From the NCBI GenBank assembly GCA_963666765.1, contig OY762933.1, forward strand, positions 434,001 to 498,000: a stretch of DNA of 64,000 bases, in the 5' to 3' direction. The stretch's first letter is position 1, and each line of letters begins with the position of its first letter. The position numbers were made by a program, and so were the translations under genes. Below the pieces are notes generated by a model, which was given only the letters and a program-made list of their open reading frames with translations, made no database searches and was not told the DNA's origin. This stretch comes from Foliamicus sp963666765 (GTDB taxonomy: Bacteria > Pseudomonadota > Gammaproteobacteria > Steroidobacterales > Foliamicaceae). This document shows positions 35,005 through 43,009 of the stretch, one piece after another.

Positions 35005-37434
35005 ATGAGGCTTCGTATTACTTTACTGGGGGCCGCGGCATTCATGCTGGCCGGCGTCCCCGGTTACGCCCAGGATTCCGGCGGAACGCTGGAAGAAATC
35101 GTCGTCACAGCCCGCAAGTTCGGCGCTGAGCGCCTGCAGGACGTTCCCATTACGGTAACGGCGATAACCGCCGACACACTGCGCGACATGCAGGTGCTGG
35201 ACTTCGAGGACTTCGCCTACCAGGTGCCGGGGCTTACATTTCTGGACACAGGTCCCGGACAACGCCGCTACGTCATGCGCGGCATCCAGTCGGCGGGACA
35301 GCAGCAGGTGGCGGTCTACTATGACGAAGTGCCCCTGCCAGGCATTCAGAGCTCCACTTCGAACAGTGGTTCGCAGACTACGGACCTGAAGCTGTTCGAT
35401 ATGGAGCGCATCGAGGCGTTGCGGGGGCCGCAAGGCACGACCTATGGCGCCAACTCGCAGAGCGGGACCATGCGCTTTATTACGGCCAAGCCGGACCTGG
35501 AGGGATTCAGCGCCACCCTGGGGGGGCAGTTGGGACAAACCGCGCACTCCAACGATTACAACTGGAGCGGCCACGGGGTGTTCAATATTCCCCTTTCGGA
35601 TACCCTGGGCATGCGCCTGGTGGCATACAACGTCGAGGACGCCGGCTGGCTGGAGAACAATCGCTGCCGCCCGGTTAATCCGGCTGAAGATCCTCGCGAC
35701 CCGGGCGTGGCGCTTACCTGCCTGAACCTGACCGACTTCAACTATGTGGACACACGCGGATTCCGGGCCAATTTCCTATGGCAAGCCAGCGAAGATTTTT
35801 CGTTGACCGCGCAGTATTGGTGGCAGGATCGTTACCTTGCGGGTGATAACCGCTACCATCCGTATGACACGTACGATGAGAGGGGCGTCAGTGACAACGG
35901 CGATAAGGACAATGTTGCCGGGTTTACGCACTTCCATACCGGAGAATTTCTGGTAGGCGACTATGCCCAGACCTTCAAGCCCGATGAGCAGAACATCTTC
36001 AGTCTCACCGGCGACTGGGACCTGGGCTTCGCAACCTTGACGGCCACCGCGTCCCGTTACGAGCGCGATTTCGAGTTCAAGTTCGATTCAACCTGGATCA
36101 TTACCTTCCTCTACGACAACAACAGCAGCGAGGATTTCAACTTTTTCACCGAGCGGGCCGACCTCATTTACGCACTCACCGATCAGCGCCAGAGCCTGGA
36201 CCAGAATGCATTCGAAGTGCGCCTGACATCGGCGGGCGACAGCGCGCTGCAGTGGGTGACCGGGGTTTTCTGGCGCGAGCGGAACACCGAATTCCAGAGC
36301 TTTGTACCGGTGATAAACGCGGACGGCCTGACCTACGATCCGGGAACTCCATTTACCATTCCGCCCACAAGTGAGCCGGGCGCGGGTATTCCCGGTTGCC
36401 ACCCCTGCGTGTTTGCGCGTTTTGCCGACAAGGACATCACCGAAAACGCGTTGTTTGCCGACGCCAGTTATCAGCTCAACGACCAATGGGAGTTGGGCGT
36501 GGGCATTCGCTGGTTCAAGGTGGAGCAATTCGAGATCGGCGATACGGTGTTCAACTTTGCCGCTTTTGCGCCCAATCCTCCTGATGGCAGGACCGATGAA
36601 CTGGAAATCGACGACGATGAGATCACCACCAGGTTCGTGTTGCGCTGGCAACCGAACGAGGAGTTGACACTCTATGGAACCCGCTCCGAGGGCTACCGAC
36701 TGGGCGGCACAAACAATCCCGGCATCATCAACAATCCCGCGTCCGCGGAGGCGGGTGTACCGCCCCTGTTCGAGGCCGACAAGGTGACCAGTTACGAAAT
36801 CGGCGTAAAGTCGCAATTGATGGATGGCGCGGTGCAGTGGAACAATGCGGCGTTCTTCATGTTGTGGGAAAACCTGCAGGTGGACGGCGACGATCCCACC
36901 GGCGCCTTCGGCTTCATCGGTAACGCGGGTGAAGCAGAAGTGATGGGCTTTGAGAGCGAGGTGATTGGCCGCTTCGGCAACCTGGACCTGACCGCAGCCC
37001 TGACCTTCCTCGGAAAGCGCGAGCTGACCGAAGACCAGGTGTCCGAATCGGTGCTGGCTCCCGGCAAGGCCGGCGACAAGATTCCGCAAATCCCGGAATT
37101 GACGGCCAGTTTCGCAGCGCAATACAACTTCCAGCCCCCCATTAGTGGGTGGGACGCTTTCGTGCGGGTGGAAGGTAATCACAAGGGCAGTTCCAATACG
37201 GATCTGCGGCCCGATTCGGGCGCCAATCGCTTCAAGGACTCCTATCAGCTGTTCAACGCGCGGCTGGGTTTCCGTAACGAAGAGCGGGCGCTAAACGTTC
37301 AGCTGTTCCTTGAGAATATTGCCGACGCGACCCCCGATATTTCTATCGGGACGGGCGGTGGCCAGCCGACCAACAAGATAACCGCCCGCCCGCGGACGGT
37401 CGGCCTTTCCGTAACCCAGGCGTTCGGCGGCTAG
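35005..37434 (+). CDS. TonB-dependent outer-membrane receptor, unknown substrate
   Basis: 809 residues from ATG 35005 with TGAGGGAC upstream; a TTG at 34981 is the alternative. Signal peptide (LGAAAFMLAGVPGYA), TonB-box-like LEEIVVTARKF, plug domain (RLQDVPITVTAIT, MERIEALRGPQGTTYGA), and a beta barrel ending in TVGLSVTQAFGG. The plug type is that of siderophore, vitamin or small organic receptors (pesticin/FyuA-like) rather than the large sugar receptors. It lies between the amidohydrolase pair and an SNF transporter, so an amino-acid- or peptide-related cargo is possible but unproven. Confidence 0.88.
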   Translation: MRLRITLLGAAAFMLAGVPGYAQDSGGTLEEIVVTARKFGAERLQDVPITVTAITADTLRDMQVLDFEDFAYQVPGLTFLDTGPGQRRYVMRGIQSAGQQQVAVYYDEVPLPGIQSSTSNSGSQTTDLKLFDMERIEALRGPQGTTYGANSQSGTMRFITAKPDLEGFSATLGGQLGQTAHSNDYNWSGHGVFNIPLSDTLGMRLVAYNVEDAGWLENNRCRPVNPAEDPRDPGVALTCLNLTDFNYVDTRGFRANFLWQASEDFSLTAQYWWQDRYLAGDNRYHPYDTYDERGVSDNGDKDNVAGFTHFHTGEFLVGDYAQTFKPDEQNIFSLTGDWDLGFATLTATASRYERDFEFKFDSTWIITFLYDNNSSEDFNFFTERADLIYALTDQRQSLDQNAFEVRLTSAGDSALQWVTGVFWRERNTEFQSFVPVINADGLTYDPGTPFTIPPTSEPGAGIPGCHPCVFARFADKDITENALFADASYQLNDQWELGVGIRWFKVEQFEIGDTVFNFAAFAPNPPDGRTDELEIDDDEITTRFVLRWQPNEELTLYGTRSEGYRLGGTNNPGIINNPASAEAGVPPLFEADKVTSYEIGVKSQLMDGAVQWNNAAFFMLWENLQVDGDDPTGAFGFIGNAGEAEVMGFESEVIGRFGNLDLTAALTFLGKRELTEDQVSESVLAPGKAGDKIPQIPELTASFAAQYNFQPPISGWDAFVRVEGNHKGSSNTDLRPDSGANRFKDSYQLFNARLGFRNEERALNVQLFLENIADATPDISIGTGGGQPTNKITARPRTVGLSVTQAFGG

Positions 37435-37468
37435 ACACTTTTGCCCCTTTGTGAGGAGGGGAATCCCG

Positions 37469-37499
37469 TATCGCTCCCCCTGTCATAGGGGGAGCGATA
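37469..37499 (+). terminator. Stem-loop after the TonB receptor gene
   Basis: A perfect 12-bp stem (37469-37480 with 37488-37499) with a 7-base loop lies 35 bases after the receptor stop. No long T-run follows, so it could terminate poorly or act as a 3' end protector. It ends 10 bases before the SNF transporter start, where it may also affect translation. Confidence 0.6.
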
Positions 37500-37509
37500 T
37501 TGTCCGGTG

Positions 37510-38874
37510 ATGAAGACGGACACCTGGTCCTCCACGCGCGGCTTTCTGCTGGCCTCCGTGGGCGCCGCGGTCGGGCTTGGCAATATTTGGCGCTTCCCCT
37601 ATATCGCCGGAAGCAACGGCGGCAGCGCGTTTGTGCTGGTGTACATGGGCTGGGTGCTGCTGTTGGGCTTGCCGCTTGTAATCGGTGAATTGGCTCTGGG
37701 GCGGCGCGGTGGGCGCAACGCCGTTCACACCATGCGCGAAGTGGCGCTGCGCGAAGGCCGAAGCGGCGCCTGGGTGATGGTCGGCTGGCTGTCGATCCTT
37801 GTGCCTCTTCTGGGAATTACCTACTACAGCATTGTCGCGGGCTGGTCGCTGAACTACATGATCCTGGGGGCGCAGGGGACGTTCCGCGGCATTACCGCCG
37901 AGGGTTCGCAGGAACTGTTCGGCCGGCTGTTGGCCGATCCGCCGCGCCTGATGTTCTGGCACGGTTTGTTTATCGCCATTGTGGTGGCGATCATTGCCGT
38001 CGGGGTCCGCCGTGGACTGGAACTAGCCAGCAAACTGATGATGCCCGGATTGTTCGTTCTGCTGGTCCTGTTGGTGATCTGGGCCGCCGTCGCCGGCGAT
38101 TTCAGCCAAGGCATGGCGTTTCTTTTCAGCGCCGATTTCTCCGCCCTCACGCTCAACGGGGTCCTGATGGCCTTGGGGCAGGCGCTGTTTTCGCTCGCTA
38201 TCGGTGTGGGCATGTTGATTACGTATGGGGCCTATGTGCCGAAGGACGTTTCATTGCCAAGGGCCGGCGCGATCATCGCCGGCGCCGACTCGATGGTGGC
38301 GCTGCTCGCGGGGATGGCCATATTTCCGATCGTTTTCTCCGTAGGCCTGGAAGCCAACAGCGGCCCGGGCCTGATTTTCGAAACACTGCCGGTGGCGTTT
38401 GCCGGGATGCCGGGCGGCGTTGTCCTGGGCACGCTGTTTTTCGTAATGCTGAGCCTGGCGGCCATTACAACCGGGTTCGGAATGATCGAACCGGTGGTGG
38501 CATGGATGTCGAGGAGCACCTCGCTGTCGCGTCCTGTCAGCACGGTTCTGATCGGTCTGTTGACCTGGCTGGTGGGACTGGTCTTCGTGTTGTCGTTCAA
38601 CGTGTGGGGAGACGTGCGGCCCCTGGGCGGCGTCTTCGCCGAAATGGGGCTGTTCCAGCTCGTTGACTTCCTGGTCGCGAACCTGCTCTTGCCCGTTAAC
38701 GCCTTGCTGCTGGCTTTGTTTATCGGCTACTTCTGGCCGCTTGAGTCCTCGGCCAGGGAAACCGGACTCAGCGGCCCGCTGCTCAGGGTGTGGCAGGCGC
38801 TGCTCTGGCTGGCGCCGGTTCTCATCCTGCTTGTCCTTTGGGGCCTGATGCGCGAATCCCTCGCCGGCGCCTGA
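37510..38874 (+). CDS. SNF (neurotransmitter:sodium symporter) family transporter
   Basis: 454 residues with about 11-12 membrane helices. The first helix has the family signature AAVGLGNIWRFPY with sodium-binding Gly/Asn residues, as in LeuT-like carriers. Bacterial members import amino acids or related compounds by sodium symport across the inner membrane. The start may be the GTG at 37507 or ATG at 37510 (adjacent codons); no strong ribosome site is seen, and a stem-loop ends just upstream. The substrate is not deducible. Confidence 0.92.
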   Translation: MKTDTWSSTRGFLLASVGAAVGLGNIWRFPYIAGSNGGSAFVLVYMGWVLLLGLPLVIGELALGRRGGRNAVHTMREVALREGRSGAWVMVGWLSILVPLLGITYYSIVAGWSLNYMILGAQGTFRGITAEGSQELFGRLLADPPRLMFWHGLFIAIVVAIIAVGVRRGLELASKLMMPGLFVLLVLLVIWAAVAGDFSQGMAFLFSADFSALTLNGVLMALGQALFSLAIGVGMLITYGAYVPKDVSLPRAGAIIAGADSMVALLAGMAIFPIVFSVGLEANSGPGLIFETLPVAFAGMPGGVVLGTLFFVMLSLAAITTGFGMIEPVVAWMSRSTSLSRPVSTVLIGLLTWLVGLVFVLSFNVWGDVRPLGGVFAEMGLFQLVDFLVANLLLPVNALLLALFIGYFWPLESSARETGLSGPLLRVWQALLWLAPVLILLVLWGLMRESLAGA

Positions 38875-38900
38875 CCGGGCTTTGCTAAACTGACGGCTCA

Positions 38901-39214
38901 GCCCGGGTGGCGAAACAGGTATACGCAGGGGACTTGATATTGAGCGCCGGCCGGGAAACCGCCCGATGCACCAGGAGTCAAATTCGGGGAAACCTCAGCA
39001 CGATAGGTGGTGGCAATCCCGAGCTAAGCCCCTTGATACAGGGGGAAAGTGTAGAGACTTGACGGCTCCGGCCTACGTCGCCGAAAGGCGATAGGGCAGA
39101 GGGAAAGTCCAGACCCCAAAGGGAGGCGCCATGCGCGTCCCGCGGCGAAAGCCGTAGAGGGTAAGAAAATCCCCCGGGGGAAACCCCTTGCCGGTTCGAT
39201 TCCGGCCCCGGGCA
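38901..39214 (+). tRNA. tRNA-Leu(UAA), split by a group I intron
   Basis: The 5' exon (38901-38935) and 3' exon (39166-39214) form a full tRNA-Leu: acceptor GCCCGGG/CCCGGGC, D-stem GCG/CGC, anticodon stem GGGGA/TCCCC, loop CTT+AAAA (anticodon UAA once joined), a long variable arm with GGGG/CCCC, and T-arm GCCGGTTCGATTCCGGC with discriminator A. The intron lies between U34 and A35. Unlike the tRNA-Gly and tRNA-Cys here, CCA is not encoded (the bases after the discriminator read CGA), so the tRNA needs a CCA-adding enzyme. It sits at the edge of an accessory region. Confidence 0.92.
38936..39165 (+). ncRNA. Group I self-splicing intron in tRNA-Leu(UAA)
   Basis: 230 bases, beginning after U34 and ending in G. 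Core elements by eye: a P1 helper (TTGAG just inside the 5' end, pairing with the exon CTT with a U-G wobble), P near 38980-38993 (AAATTCGGGGAAACC), Q at 39011-39028 (TGGCAATCCCGAGCTAAG), R at 39049-39065 (GTGTAGAGACTTGACGG) and S at 39104-39115 (AAAGTCCAGACC). Insertion site, 5' end and Q/R/S sequences match the trnL(UAA) introns classically known from cyanobacteria and plastids. No homing endonuclease gene is inside. Splicing would need only guanosine and magnesium. Confidence 0.88.
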
Positions 39215-39265
39215 CGAAAAAAGGGGAAATTGTGGTTTGCGTTGACACAAGGCGCGTCGAAAAGC

Positions 39266-39296
39266 ATTGCAATTGGTACCATTCGCAATCTATTAT
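39266..39296 (+). promoter_or_regulatory. Promoter and possible operator of the RelB/YafQ module
   Basis: A TTGCAA (39267-39272) and TATTAT (39291-39296) pair with an 18-base spacer lies 29 bases before the antitoxin ATG. An imperfect palindrome centred on GGTACC (39266-39289) fills the spacer, as expected for autorepression by the antitoxin or complex. By eye only. Confidence 0.45.
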
Positions 39297-39324
39297 TGGG
39301 CCAAGCAAATCTGTTTGATTCCAC

Positions 39325-39606
39325 ATGGCTAGAACCGTACAAATGCAGGTTCGGCTGGAACCCGAACTGAAGGCGCAATCCGAAGAAGTGCTTTCCCAAC
39401 TCGGGCTGAAACCCACCGAATTCATTCGCATGTCCTTACGACAACTCGTGATGCGCAAGGGCTTGCCCTTTGACGCACGAATCCCGAACGCTGAAACGAC
39501 TGATGCACTGGATGAACCTGCGGAGCGACTGAAACGATTCCCGTCCGCGCGCGCGGTCTTCTCTTACCTTGAAGCGGCCAGCAACGCCGATCAAGAGGAC
39601 CGATGA
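39325..39606 (+). CDS. RelB/DinJ-family antitoxin
   Basis: 93 residues with an N-terminal ribbon-helix-helix: MARTVQMQVRLEPELKAQ is the DNA-contacting strand and first helix, followed by LGLKPTEFIRMSLRQLV. The C-terminal half (IPNAETTDALDEPAERL) would wrap the toxin. The stop overlaps the YafQ-type toxin start (ATGA), a usual arrangement. It is expected to neutralise the toxin and repress its own promoter. The last 43 bases share 39 with a stretch at 58521-58563. Confidence 0.88.
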   Translation: MARTVQMQVRLEPELKAQSEEVLSQLGLKPTEFIRMSLRQLVMRKGLPFDARIPNAETTDALDEPAERLKRFPSARAVFSYLEAASNADQEDR

Positions 39607-39875
39607 GAGAAATTGCCTATACGAAGAGATTCCGCCAAGACTACAAAAGAATCAAGAAACGAGGCTGGGACGTCCGAAGGCTTGAAGCTGTCGTTGATAC
39701 CCTGGCGAGGGGCCAGCCATTACCACCCAATGCCCGACCTCACAAGTTGTCAGGCAACTTCAAAGAGGCTTGGGATGTTCACCTGTCCGGAGACTGGATA
39801 CTGATTTACGAGATCAGCGAAGATCTTTTGATTCTCCGCCGAACCGGAACGCACGCCGACCTTTTTCAAAACTAA
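39603..39875 (+). CDS. YafQ/RelE-family mRNA interferase toxin
   Basis: 90 residues: REIAYTKRFRQDYKRIKKRG is the typical basic N-terminal helix; DWILIYEISEDLLILRRTGTHADLF has the YafQ C-terminal strand with the conserved catalytic-site His. RelE-fold toxins cut mRNA on the ribosome. Translationally coupled to the antitoxin (4-base overlap). No gene follows in 120 bases except a possible 7-codon frame. Confidence 0.88.
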   Translation: MREIAYTKRFRQDYKRIKKRGWDVRRLEAVVDTLARGQPLPPNARPHKLSGNFKEAWDVHLSGDWILIYEISEDLLILRRTGTHADLFQN

Positions 39876-39995
39876 TGGAGTTTGCAATCATGAAGTCGAA
39901 GAAGACGAAGTAAATGACTGGAGGCGCCCGCGGACAACATCTACAAACGAATCACGACCGGGCTCTACTGAGTCCGGCAAAACTCCGGCAACATA

Positions 39996-41879
39996 TTACT
40001 TTCGTACTTCGATGAACACGGTGTGGTATCCGGTTGCTTTGCCGTCGGACACATTCAAGCGCAGGCGATAGGTGCCGGGCGCAGAAAAGCTGACTTGGGT
40101 CGTTAAGGCACGCGGACTGACAATTCGCACCGCATTTTCGTCGCCAAAGGCGAAGTTGACACTATTTCCTTCGGCGTCCTCGCCAATAGAGATCGGTTCA
40201 GCATCGGCAGCGACTGCTTCCCACTGATAGCTAAGCTCGTCCTGATCTACGTCTATCGCATCTCCTGAGAGTGTGATGTTGTTGTCTTGCGCAAGGCTTA
40301 TTATGTGCTCCTCCCCGGCATAGACATCAGGCGGTATGTTAGTGACCTGGTTGATAACTATTTCTTCTTGAGCGCCGTCCACCAATGCGACCAAGGGTTT
40401 GCCACCGACCGTCATGTTCCGAATGAACACAGTTTCATTGTCAATATCACTAACGACATTTGGTTTTTCCCCGGCTCCCAGGTGAATGTTGTCCAGCACG
40501 AAGTCTCTTAGTGGCGACGCATCAGTACCTTCCAGTTTTACAGGGTAAATCGATGTACCGGCCGTGATGTTCTCAAGGCGAATGTCCTTGAATGTCGGAT
40601 TTCGGTTGTAATTGACGCCGCCGCTATCGTAGTTGGTCGTTACGTCAAGCATATTCAGCTTGCGGGCATTTTCCGGCAAGTCGGCCAGGTCGCCGAAAGT
40701 CAGGTTCCGAATTCTAATGTGCTCAAATTGGCTGCCCCTGTTCTTGTTTGCCTTGAAATAAAAGCCTTTGCGCAGATTCAAACCCTCGGAATCCTCGATA
40801 AACACGTTACGAACCCCACCGGACGCCTCGCTTCCCAAAGCAATCGCATCGTCTGCAAGAAAACGTACGTTCTGCACGACAATATTCTTGCTCGGAATCA
40901 TCTTTTGAAGACCCTCGAGATCGCGGCCCGATTTAATCGATATACAGTCGTCACCTGTTGCGAAATCGACATCGTGAATGTACACATCCTGGCTGGATTC
41001 GATATCAATGCCATCGTTATTCTTGTTTAGCGATCGCATCGTGATGTTGCGAACCGTAATGTTCCGGGACATGTAAAAGTGATTCACCCAGAATGGCGAG
41101 TCGGCGATGTTGACGCCCTCCAACAAAATATTCTCGGAGTCATAAAACAAGATGAAGTCGGTGCGAATCTGATGAGAGCGGCTAAAGCGCCGTTCGAACA
41201 ACGGCACGTTCGTGTTATTCATGTCGCGCGTGGCTTGTTCCGGGACGCTCTTGGCGGACCCCGGGATTCGGCTCAGATCCTCGTCAGCGGCTCTCTGCAC
41301 CCAGGTTGACCAGCTGTTTTCGGCCTGCCCGTTGAGAGTGCCTTTGCCCGTAATCGCAACGTTTTTCTTTTGATAGACATAAATTAGCGGCGAAAAATTG
41401 TAGATGTCGGTTCCTTCGTAACGGGTCAGAACCTGCGGCATGTAGCTGTCGTAATTCGTACTGAAAAGTAACTCCGCGCCTTCCTCAAGATGAAAATTGA
41501 CGTTGTTTTCCAGGCGCAACGGCCCGTCGACGAAGTATTTTCCTGCCGGAATCCTTACCGTGCCGCCACCATAGCGAGAGACATCGATGATTGCATTCTG
41601 AATGGCATCTCGCGAATCAGTCGTGCCGCGTGCTATCGCATTGTAAGGAGGGTCGGTTACGACAATTGTTCGATCCGGAAAGCTCGGCACCCGAATCCGC
41701 GACAAAATGACAGGTACTTGAGCCCATGAGCCGCGGTATTCAGGATCGTTTGCTGCGTGGCGAGAATTGTCTTCTTCCGGTGGCGATTCTGAACATCCAA
41801 GCAATACGATCAGACTGGCGATGCCGATTGCCAGTTTGTAGGGACACCTGTTTCGTCGCTTCCAGGCGAGAATTACCAT
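39996..41879 (-). CDS. GH28-type glycoside hydrolase (polygalacturonase-like) with C-terminal PKD-like domain
   Basis: 627 residues from ATG 41879, overlapping the madM stop by 7 bases; the ATG at 41924 would put the lipoprotein signal (LIVLLGC) too far inside. Right-handed beta-helix with a pectate-lyase-like N-terminal turn and GH28 motifs: NNDGIDI (for NTD), TGDDCISIKSG (the catalytic Asp pair), and GSEASGG in place of GHG; FYFKAN stands for the RIK motif. A C-terminal immunoglobulin-like/PKD domain (about 530-627) ends in YRLRLNVSDGKATGY. Probably a lipoprotein in the periplasm or outer membrane acting on galacturonan fragments. It is the last gene of a leftward run. Confidence 0.88.
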   Translation of the reverse strand: MVILAWKRRNRCPYKLAIGIASLIVLLGCSESPPEEDNSRHAANDPEYRGSWAQVPVILSRIRVPSFPDRTIVVTDPPYNAIARGTTDSRDAIQNAIIDVSRYGGGTVRIPAGKYFVDGPLRLENNVNFHLEEGAELLFSTNYDSYMPQVLTRYEGTDIYNFSPLIYVYQKKNVAITGKGTLNGQAENSWSTWVQRAADEDLSRIPGSAKSVPEQATRDMNNTNVPLFERRFSRSHQIRTDFILFYDSENILLEGVNIADSPFWVNHFYMSRNITVRNITMRSLNKNNDGIDIESSQDVYIHDVDFATGDDCISIKSGRDLEGLQKMIPSKNIVVQNVRFLADDAIALGSEASGGVRNVFIEDSEGLNLRKGFYFKANKNRGSQFEHIRIRNLTFGDLADLPENARKLNMLDVTTNYDSGGVNYNRNPTFKDIRLENITAGTSIYPVKLEGTDASPLRDFVLDNIHLGAGEKPNVVSDIDNETVFIRNMTVGGKPLVALVDGAQEEIVINQVTNIPPDVYAGEEHIISLAQDNNITLSGDAIDVDQDELSYQWEAVAADAEPISIGEDAEGNSVNFAFGDENAVRIVSPRALTTQVSFSAPGTYRLRLNVSDGKATGYHTVFIEVRK

Positions 41880-42646
41880 ATCGTTCTCACTATCAGAAAT
41901 AACGCTGATGGCGCCAACAGACATCCGACACCGGTATAGAAAGTTGCGGTCATTGCCCCATAAGGCACGAGCTTGGGATCAGTAGCGGCAAGGCCCGCGG
42001 CTACGCCGCTGGTTGTTCCCATCAGTCCGCCGTAAATCATCGCCGAGTAGGGGTTGTCGAGGCCAATGCGTGACGCCACTAACGGTGTGCCTACCATGAC
42101 GAGTACTGACTTGGTCAGTCCGGCTGCAACACTGAGTGCAATGACGTCTGAGCCGGCGCCGAGCGCCGTGCCGGTAACGGGACCAACGATGTATGTCGCG
42201 GCCCCGGCGCCAATCGTGCTGATCGAAACGGCGTCCGTATAGCCGAAAGTCACCGCAACGATTGCGCCGACAGCAAACGAAAGCACCACGCCGACAACAA
42301 CTGAGATCGCACCCACGACGCCGGCCTTCTTCAGCTCTTCAATATGTGCGCCGAACGCGGTGGCAATGATCGCGAAATCACGAAACATCGCGCCGCCCAT
42401 GATGCCGACGCCCGCAAAAATCGAAATATCGGCAAGCCCTTTTGTGCCACCTGTGTACTTACCGCCCACCCAGGCGAGCACGAGGCCGATAGCGATGGCG
42501 ATTGCCGATCCGTGAACGTGGCCACGCGTGAGCCTGTTCGATAGAAAGTAGGAAACCCAAACGAGGATACCGGCGAGGACGAATGCCGTAATCAGCGCGT
42601 TCTTTGTCAGTACCTGTGCGAGCGTCTCAAGAATCACGATTGCCAC
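41873..42646 (-). CDS. madM: Malonate transporter subunit MadM
   Basis: 257 residues, about 8 membrane helices rich in Gly and Ala, with GVGIMGGAMFRDFAII, GAGAATYIVGPVTGTALGAG and a C-terminal TATFYTGVGCLLAPSALF. This fits MadM, the larger subunit of the two-part MadLM malonate:sodium symporter. It overlaps madL by 20 bases, so translation is coupled. With the downstream-acting MatB and MCD it would bring malonate into the cell for activation and decarboxylation. Confidence 0.9.
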   Translation of the reverse strand: MAIVILETLAQVLTKNALITAFVLAGILVWVSYFLSNRLTRGHVHGSAIAIAIGLVLAWVGGKYTGGTKGLADISIFAGVGIMGGAMFRDFAIIATAFGAHIEELKKAGVVGAISVVVGVVLSFAVGAIVAVTFGYTDAVSISTIGAGAATYIVGPVTGTALGAGSDVIALSVAAGLTKSVLVMVGTPLVASRIGLDNPYSAMIYGGLMGTTSGVAAGLAATDPKLVPYGAMTATFYTGVGCLLAPSALFLIVRTIW

Positions 42647-42998
42647 CGTGACCTATGCGGGCCATGACAGGAATGAGCAGGAAACTGGCCACGACGGCTG
42701 CAATGCCTGCGGTGATTGCCATCCAACCACTCGACAAGGCGGCGATGACGTTCTGTTTGGCAGCCATTGCCACGACGATCGGGATATACATCGTGCTCCA
42801 GAAGTTGATCCCGGTCTCCGTTGGCGCGCTCATCTTCAATCCGTGATCGTGCAGATTCGACAGGAAGATCAGCAACAGCATCGCGATGCCAACGCCGCCA
42901 ACATTTGCCTGTACACCGATCAGCTTGCCGAGTATGTCGCCGAGAAATACGCCGACGAGCATGCAGAAAGAAAGTAGGGCAACACCGTAGATCACCAT
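42627..42998 (-). CDS. madL: Malonate transporter subunit MadL
   Basis: 123 residues, four membrane helices (VALLSFCMLVGVFLGDILG, VGIAMLLLIFLSNL, TMYIPIVVAMAAKQNVI, ITAGIAAVVASFLLI) matching the small MadL subunit of the malonate symporter. It precedes madM with an overlap, and follows the malonyl-CoA decarboxylase gene by 11 bases. Confidence 0.9.
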   Translation of the reverse strand: MVIYGVALLSFCMLVGVFLGDILGKLIGVQANVGGVGIAMLLLIFLSNLHDHGLKMSAPTETGINFWSTMYIPIVVAMAAKQNVIAALSSGWMAITAGIAAVVASFLLIPVMARIGHGGNRDS

Positions 42999-43009
42999 GT
43001 TTCGTCTCC

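Noticed and set aside
38978..39250. Minus-strand frames across the tRNA-Leu region
   Set aside because: They lie wholly within the group I intron and tRNA exons and have no protein features.
41905..41935. GACACCGGTAT-like match inside the madM gene as a further LacI site
   Set aside because: It is within coding sequence, lacks the second half of the palindrome and has no promoter nearby.
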